Of a DNA stretch of 64,000 bases, positions 57,503 to 64,000 are shown piece after piece. The first letter of the stretch is position 1, and every line of letters starts with the position of its first letter. The notes under the pieces were generated by a model, which did not search any database, was not told the DNA's origin, and saw only the letters and a program-made list of their open reading frames with translations. Origin of the DNA: Malania oleifera (lineage: Eukaryota; Streptophyta; Magnoliopsida; Santalales; Ximeniaceae); assembly GCF_029873635.1 (NCBI RefSeq), contig NC_080425.1, positions 46,670,178 to 46,734,177 of the forward strand, in the 5' to 3' direction. Both the position numbers and the translations under genes were made by a program.

Positions 57503-59313
57503 TGAATTAGAGTGCAAGAATTTAAATAAGATAGAGAGAGAGCAACACACGATAATTGTTATCAAGGTTCAGCCAAACCAGCCTACGTCTCCGCCTTAGG
57601 CATACCCCCCAAGGATTACATTATCCCTCCTCACTTAAACGGGTGGAGCAGAAGCCATTTATATCCTCTCCTTACAAGGTGAGGAAAACTCCAGCTCAAT
57701 TACGAGGCTGAGCCTAACTGGTCTCCTTTACGCAGTGGATACACCCCAATTCAATTTCAAGGCTAAACCAAATTAGTCTCACTTACGGGCTGAGACTCCC
57801 CAGTTCAATTAACGGGATGAACCCAACCAATACAATAAAATTATTTTTGAACATAAAAATGCTTATAAAAAATACAAGTAGAAATTTGCACAATTAAGGT
57901 CAATGCATGCACTCTCTAATAATAAGCATTATGCTAAATAGAGGAAGGGTGTTAATCAAAATAATTATTGCACAAATAAAACATATGAAAATATCAAAAT
58001 GATTATTACGTTTTCCACCAAAGATTTTTGCTACTAAAAATGTTTGGAGAATTTGGAATTTAGGCTTAAGAAAAATATTTGTGCAATAAAGGATTTCTTC
58101 CAAAAAAAAAAAAATGTTTATCAAGAAAAATAACCAGAAAAAAATATTTAGGCTACTCTTAAAAATGATTTTCCAGATAAAACTTAAGTGAGAGTAAGTG
58201 CATGTGAATATAAAAATAAATGCCCAAAATAAATATACTCTCTTTTAGAGTAATTTTGAAATGAAAAGTGAAAGAGAGTTCGAGAGTTTTACTTAAAAAG
58301 ATTTTACCCCAAAAGAATAATTTTAGTAATAAAAATGATTTGGGAAAACTTTGATTAACAAATGATTGGAGAGAAAATTTAGGCTAATCAAAGTTACAAA
58401 TTTGGAGTAATGAAGGGGTATTTATAGTTTTTTCTAAAAATTATGACTGTTAGGGACACGCTTGTTATTTTTAAAAATATTTAATTAAAAATTAAGTGTG
58501 TTTAGGTGCTAGAAATAAACCCAGCTCGAGAGGTTTGGTCACCCGACATGTAGGGTTGATCGCTTGAACACTCACAAAGAGAAAAAGTGATTTGGGTTCG
58601 ATTGACCATGGGCAATGACTGGTTAACAAAAGCCAAGGTGATTTCCTATCCTTTGTAGGTTATGGTGCCTGATGCTTGATTTGGGTTGCCGGTTCTAGCT
58701 TTTCGGTTGCCCTAGGTCATTTTGAACTAGAGGTTTAGGCGACCGGGGCTGGTAAAAAGTGTCAGAATTCAATGTTTGGTCAATCGTGGAATTTTAGTTC
58801 AAATATGGGTCAGTCGCCCAAGCCAAGTCAAAGAATTGACTTTTTACTACTTCGGTTAAGCGAGGCATTTTTAACGCCCTATGTTCGATCGGCCAAAGCC
58901 CTTTCAAAGCTCAATGAAGGTCCTGATTTTTTATTAGAATTCACCCTAGTTAATAATGGTATACCTTTAAGTTATAAGGGTTTTTCCATGAAGTGTTTAT
59001 GGGTACCTAAAGTCAGTCTAAGACCTATATGAGCATTAAGTCATATCATCCAGGATGTATGCATTTATGATGGGTCAAAATATGAAAACCAAATGCAACT
59101 ATAATTGAAATAAACAAATGTCTTCTTTCTTCTTTGCTCTTCTCTTCATGGAATATGCCAGTATGATGTGAGCTTTAAGTCCTTTTTGGCTTCCATCTTC
59201 CTCTTCTCTGTGTGTGCATTCTGAATTGTAAACCTATTCAAAACACTAGGCACACACATGAGACACTTGTGTTTGTCAACATCAAAACAGGGATCAGACT
59301 CAAAAAGCCAACA
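57503..59313 (-). mobile_element. 3' LTR of element F, truncated
   Basis: Aligns from TGAATTAGAGTGCAAGAATT with 63543 onward of the 5' LTR and with J. Contains the inverted GCTC/GAGC array (57610-57840). TATA (minus) near 58430. U3 motifs such as GGTTGATCG, TCGATTGACC, CGATCGGCC at 58530-58900. Ends CAAAAAGCCAACA at 59313. Confidence 0.87.
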
Positions 59314-62300
59314 ATCTCCCCATTTTTTATCATGACAAACACATAAAAGCAAAATGGGTTAAGTCGAAAAAGGCTCCCCCTAACAATATGCATAATAAAT
59401 AAATAATCAACACAACTCAAGCATATTCATGAAAGAAGACATCACAAATGATCATGCATTAAATATTAGCATTAAGTCTTAGGCTTAGATATTTGCCCCT
59501 AAAAACTTCCCCTTTTTTGGTCATAAACATTTTGCTCATAAAATTCTCCCCCTTTTTGCATAAGCAAAAAGGGCTAAGTTAAGTAGAAAACATTTTGAGT
59601 ATTTAAAACAGACTTAGCTTAAAAGAGAACTCCCCCTTTTTAAATAAATTTTACTTTTTCTTAGAAAACTCTCCCCTGTTTGGCACAACATTTGGGTATA
59701 AAGAAAATTTTAAACTATTTGAAAAATATAGCCATTTAGCACACAATAGTATAATTAGTCATTAAAAAAAATAAAAGGACATGTAAAACATGGCCAGACC
59801 AAAAATATACACAAACCATTTCAATTTAAGTACAATGTAAGACCCTGCAAAGATTAGAATTTAAAAGCATATGGTGTATATAAAACATACGTTTGATCAT
59901 AAAAATGATCCAACTAGTTCACATGCATTTCATGTAAAGTCAATGAACCACTTATGTAACACCCTTTTAAAAATAAAATTTCGTGACACAAGATTTTAAC
60001 ACAGAATAGCACAAGTTATGAAGGCATTTCATTACACAAGCAAGACAAAAAAATGTTCTATATAAGTTCATATCTTGCCTTTAAAATATGTATATACAAA
60101 TATATATATATATATATATATATGTCCCCTTATGATTTTCGATAAATACTGGGGGCAATGCTTGCTGAAAAAGAAACTTTAATATAAAGTTCAAGCAAGC
60201 CTCACTTTCCTAGTTAAGCATTTGAGCATAATTCATAATATAACTAAAAAAATGCAACCATATAGATCCAAAGATATTAAATAAATTTAAAAACAGGGAT
60301 CATATGGAAAAACAAAGAACCGTGGCAAGCAATATATTTTCATTTAAAATTTTCAATAAAAACCTCAAGCTTTAAAGTACACAAGCCATAGAAAATTTCA
60401 AAATAGATTTAAGCCTAAAAATGTTGGTGAGCATAATGAGACGGACATTTAATTTTAGATGCTCCCCCTATCAATTTGAGTTCGTGCTTAGATTTAGTCA
60501 ACTACTTATACTGATTTTAATTGTAAAACAGTCATTTAGAGAGAAAACAGTATAAGTATTATTTTTCATTCTTAAACAAATTTTACTAGATATAAGTTAA
60601 ACCATTTGATTTTACCAGTAAAACCATTTCTAAACACACATGCGTTAAAAGTCAAACACTAAGTCATGCCTGGTGTTCATATGCTCGAAGAACAATCCAT
60701 ATCAAATATTGATTCAATAAATGCAAGATATGATGTTCAGGGTACTTAAGGAAAACATCGGACTCAAAAAGTAAAAACAATAATAATGTGAGTCCATGGG
60801 TCAGGTGACTTTAATCATCTTCTAAAGGATGGTGCTTAAACTCCCCAGTATAGTCTTAAGCATACATAAGTGCATTAACGTTCAAGGATGAATTTCATTC
60901 AAGCACATCCATCATATGTTCATCCTTATTAATAGTACTTAGCACGCAAGAGATTTTAGGCATTAAGTTCTTATTCGTTTTTCCTAAAAGTGGGGCTTAA
61001 ACTCTCCCTATATATTTTCATACATGCTTACTTGAATTTTAGCTTAAGGATGATAGTTAAACATTCATCATATGTTTATCCTTTCAAATGAATTTAGCAT
61101 GCAGTAAATATAGGCATTTTAGCACATACAAGCATGACTTATTGCATTTTAATTTAAGGCACAATAGCCAATTGATGACACAACTCACAATACCAATGAG
61201 TGTGTGCAAAATGAAAAACTCCCCCTAAGTCATGCAAATTTCTTCGTTTATGGACCATCATCAAAACATGTGATGGTTGATTAGAAGGATGATGCTTTAC
61301 CATTTGGTTCTGCAATGATATTACATAACCCAAAGATTTGGACCAAATGGTGTCCATGAACTAAGGTCATCCTAAGACACAAAAAATGTGTACACGTCTT
61401 CAAAATATCTAGCGGTTTGGATTTTACATGTACCTATGCAATTATTGTGCATCCTAGGAAGGGAAATGTGTTGCTTATACTAATCAAAATCTAATTTTAC
61501 TAAGTATACCAGACAGTATAAGCACTCCTTTTAACGTAACTACACTAGTTATCTATTAAAACATTTTATCATGTGACCAGTGCAGTCTTCCCTATATGTT
61601 CATATGCATGCGTCTTCTACTAAGGATGAAAAATTAATATTCTTCTATGATTCACTCATCCATTTAAAAATATCGTAGCATGCATTTGATTATTATCTTA
61701 ATACATGGTTTTATTCTTGGGAGAAGTTCTACCGAAATTTCGGCAGCATGCCGCTTGTAAATTGAACATTTTTCCATTTTTAACCATGCACCTAAAACTT
61801 GATAGATTCAAGAAAGCAGTTTAAAATAATTTGCATCACGTAAATACAAGTCAGTTTGAGCATGCAAGAACCTATAATATCTACCAGCATGCAATTCACA
61901 TCACTGCATCAACCATGCAAAAGGCATTCAGTACAAGCATGCACATCAGTAAAGCGGGCAAAAATATTTATCCATTTAATGAAATTATCATTTAAGCGAA
62001 GAATGGACAATAGGCATTTAGTACAAAGCAGTTTGTATCAAGAATATAATCCATCAATCAAATGTAATTAATTTTTTAGCAAAGGATGGATTGTGAGCAT
62101 TCAATGCAGTAATTATAATTAACTATCCATCAAGGAATTTAATCATCTCATAATATATGGATAGTGGTTTGAAGTTCAAACATAAATTCACTGCTCCCCC
62201 TCAATTATGCAGCCAAGGAATTATATATTCAATTAGTAGTAATTGGCATAACTGATATTCTATGATGTGGAGATGAGCTTAAGATTTTCTTAGATTAAAT

Positions 62301-63104
62301 TTATCATTTAAGCTCAATGATGAGTTTAGGATTTTACATTTCAGACCATAAGATAAATTTCCTAAAACTCGATACTATATGAATGAAAAATTTTGCTATA
62401 TTTAAGATTTTTATATTAAAGCATATATATAGCATTAACATTCTTTTAGAAAATAAAGTTTCTTTGTCCATTTGAAGGGGATAGCCAATATATTTATAAA
62501 TTATCCAATCATGATGATATTTATTTATATTAAGCATAGATTGAACAAAACACTTTAATTTTCGTATTGGCTTGTCTTTCCTTTGGTTCTCAAGATGATA
62601 ATAGTGTATGCTAAATTTTAGAATTTTAATCACAAACACTATTTAAGCATTTATCACCATTGTAACCCCTTATATAACAACCTAATAAAAATCTTGAGTA
62701 TAAATTAAATTTCTTTTCAAGCTCGTCATAAGATATCATGCAATAATAAAATAAAAAAAAATATGATCCATATAAAAAGACTTAACATAATATACATCAT
62801 ATGAATCATTTCATAAAACATTCGACAAAGTAGAAGGAGAAAAGGTATATCTTTTCATTTTAGCTCCTTCTTAATCATTTAGGCTCGAAGTGGTGTGTAT
62901 GTCTCTCTCGATTTTTCCAAACCTCTTACGGTTCCCAAAATTCCTTAGGACTACTAAAAAACATAAGCTTTGCGAGGAAATTAGTAGCCAAGGCACAATA
63001 CAATATGCATGACACTCAAATGATATGCATTAAGTTCAATTTATGCACTTTCATATCATTTACATGTTTGGGAAACTATGCATTAAAAATCATTTTCAAT
63101 GGGA
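59314..63104 (-). other. Long non-coding internal region of element F
   Basis: No coding potential. It begins with ATCTCCCCATTTTTT (PPT on the minus strand) and then has repeated C-tract plus T-tract blocks at 59513, 59547, 59630 and 59671 (CTCCCCCTTTTT-like). It shares blocks with D: ACTGGGGGCAATGCTTGCTG (60149-60168), GCTCCCCCTATCAATTTGAG (60462-60481), hairpin CGGCAGCATGCCG (61741-61753) and GCTCCCCCTCAATTATGC (62194-62211). (AT)n at 60101-60122. Confidence 0.7.
61741..61753. other. Short perfect hairpin in conserved internal block
   Basis: CGGCAGCATGCCG: 5-bp stem and 3-nt loop, followed by TTGTAAATTGAACATTTTTCC. Related blocks at 39794-39806 (CGGCAGCATGTCG) and, degraded, near 41123. 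Confidence 0.6.
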
Positions 63105-63215
63105 TATGAAATACTTTGCCAAAACATTTTCCAAAACCTCCAATCAATTGATTTTACAAAAGCATTTTCAATATTCAAACAGTAAAATCTATGCAATGAA
63201 AATAGTGGAGGATTT
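63105..63215 (-). pseudogene. Short gag remnant of element F
   Basis: Minus-strand reading NPPLFSLHRFYCLNIENAF then VKSIDWRFWKM. This matches the start of gag in D (43865-43770, SPPVF...NWRFWKV). It stops within the first 40 or so residues; the rest of gag is absent compared with D. Confidence 0.75.
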
Positions 63216-63301
63216 GCAAAGGGTTGACCCTCAAAACACAGACACCGAAAAATAAGCCATTGCAATCTTTACGCAAATACGGTTAAGTTTATTGCAACCA
63301 A

Positions 63302-63314
63302 ACTTTGATACCAA
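63302..63314 (-). promoter_or_regulatory. PBS of element F
   Basis: Minus strand TTGGTATCAAAGT one base from the LTR edge, initiator-tRNA-Met type. Confidence 0.85.
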
Positions 63315-63315
63315 T

Positions 63316-64000
63316 TGTTGGAATTTGTGTGATCCCAAGAGGGGGTGAATTGGAATTTAAAAATTTTTGGCTAAATTTAAATATTTGCCGATTCACCACA
63401 GTTCATATCTTATTCAATATACACGCATGTATGTAAAATAATTTTAACAATGAAAGCAAACATACATTTGTGTAGTATATCTTATTTAAATCAAATGTGT
63501 GCATGCAAATAATTATGGCATTAAATAAGCATTCATACACATGTTGAAATTAGAATGTAGGAATTTAAATAAGATATAGAGAAAGCGACACGTGATATTT
63601 GTTATCAAGGTTCGGCCAAACCAGCCTACGTCCCCATCTTGGGCATACCCCCTAAGGATTACATTATCCCTGCTCACTTAAACAGACGGAGCAAAAGTCA
63701 TTTACATTCTTTCTTTATGGCGCGAGAAAAACCCTAACTCAATTACTAGGTTAGGCCCAACTGGTCTACTTAACAGAGTGGAGACACCCCAGTTCAATTT
63801 CTGGGCTGAACCGAACCAGTCTCACTTACGAGGCCAAGACTCTCAATTCAATTAATGGGATGAACCCAACCGATACAATAAAATCATTTTTGTACATAAA
63901 AAAGCTTCTAAAAAAATACAAGCATAAATGTACACATTTAAGCTCAATACATGTACTCTCTAATGATATGCATTATGCTCAGTAGAGTAAGGGTACTAAT
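63316..64000 (-). mobile_element. 5' LTR of element F (partial, window edge)
   Basis: Starts TGTTGGAATTTGTGTGATCC and GAGGGGGTGAATTGG, with the leader block GGTTCGGCCAAACCAGCCTA (63610-63629) and the inverted GCTC/GAGC array (63670-63870). Continues beyond the window. Confidence 0.88.

Larger units (their letters stand above)
57503..64000 (-). mobile_element. SIRE-type copia element F, pol-less, runs off the window
   Basis: 3' LTR 57503-59313 (first 228 or so bp missing at its left), internal region 59314-63315, 5' LTR from 63316 past the right edge. The LTRs are of the J family. The internal region keeps a PBS, a scrap of gag and a long non-coding stretch collinear with D. The far end is outside the window, so no target-site duplication can be read. 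Confidence 0.87.

Noticed and set aside
59146..59420. Cys-rich minus-strand ORFs at the F 3' LTR edge
   Set aside because: They span the LTR/PPT boundary and encode nothing recognisable.
1..64000. Host genes, tRNA or rRNA genes
   Set aside because: No intact coding frame longer than about 200 codons, no exon-like series and no recognisable RNA gene were found by eye. A tRNA scan and transcript mapping would be needed to exclude small ones.

Overview
The window is plant nuclear DNA, almost certainly from a flowering plant. It is AT-rich and I see no intact host gene. Nearly everything that can be identified is transposon: Ty1-copia LTR elements of the SIRE/Maximus type, a Ty3-gypsy Tekay/Del chromovirus, an Athila-type Ty3-gypsy element, one LINE 3' end, a Tork-like copia remnant and a non-autonomous hAT-like DNA element. 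The primer-binding sites (initiator-tRNA-Met type and Athila type), the Gag/Pol lineages and the LTR signatures all fit a plant. The species cannot be named from the sequence.

Layout. 1-580: start of an Athila-type extra ORF (minus). 600-1690: 5'-truncated SIRE-type LTR (A, plus). 3548-16503: Athila-type element (minus), with gag and protease but no reverse transcriptase, and a Tekay-type solo LTR (K, 11629-13795) inside its gag. 16562-18304: SIRE-type LTR (H). 18594-30.8 kb: a three-level nest in which a LINE 3' end was hit by a SIRE-type solo LTR (B, 19373-30751), which was in turn hit by a full-length Tekay element (L, 19632-28823). 32369-33594: Tork-like copia LTR plus RNase H remnant. 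33595-34134: end of a SIRE-type LTR (G). 34135-56125: a nest built on element E (minus). Its 3' LTR holds element D (34644-46235), which itself holds solo LTR C (35995-38612). The same LTR also holds a hAT-like element (46710-50181), which holds solo LTR J (46885-49302). 56125-57502: SIRE-type LTR fragment (I, plus). 57503-64000: element F (minus), running off the right edge.

Target-site duplications were read by eye for D (AATAT), C (GGGGG), J (CATAT), L (ATGAT), B (TCCAT), hAT (CCCTTTAG), K (CGAGG/CGGGG) and Athila (AAAGA/GAAGA). For C, D and the hAT element, the second LTR copy of the host element preserves the unoccupied site, so the insertion order is well supported. Inferred order: E, then D and hAT, then C (in D) and J (in hAT); separately LINE, then B, then L.

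Function. No element here can make all its own proteins. L retains every Gag-Pol domain but carries many stops, mostly of the type expected from methyl-cytosine deamination. D, E and F keep gag or a scrap of it, LTRs, PBS and PPT-like tracts but no pol, so any past movement must have depended on another copy. The most unusual features are the compound LTRs of the SIRE-type elements (a CG-core motif cluster, then one or two tandem-repeat arrays after the TATA box), a 500-bp promoter duplication in C, and long conserved non-coding internal regions shared by D and F.
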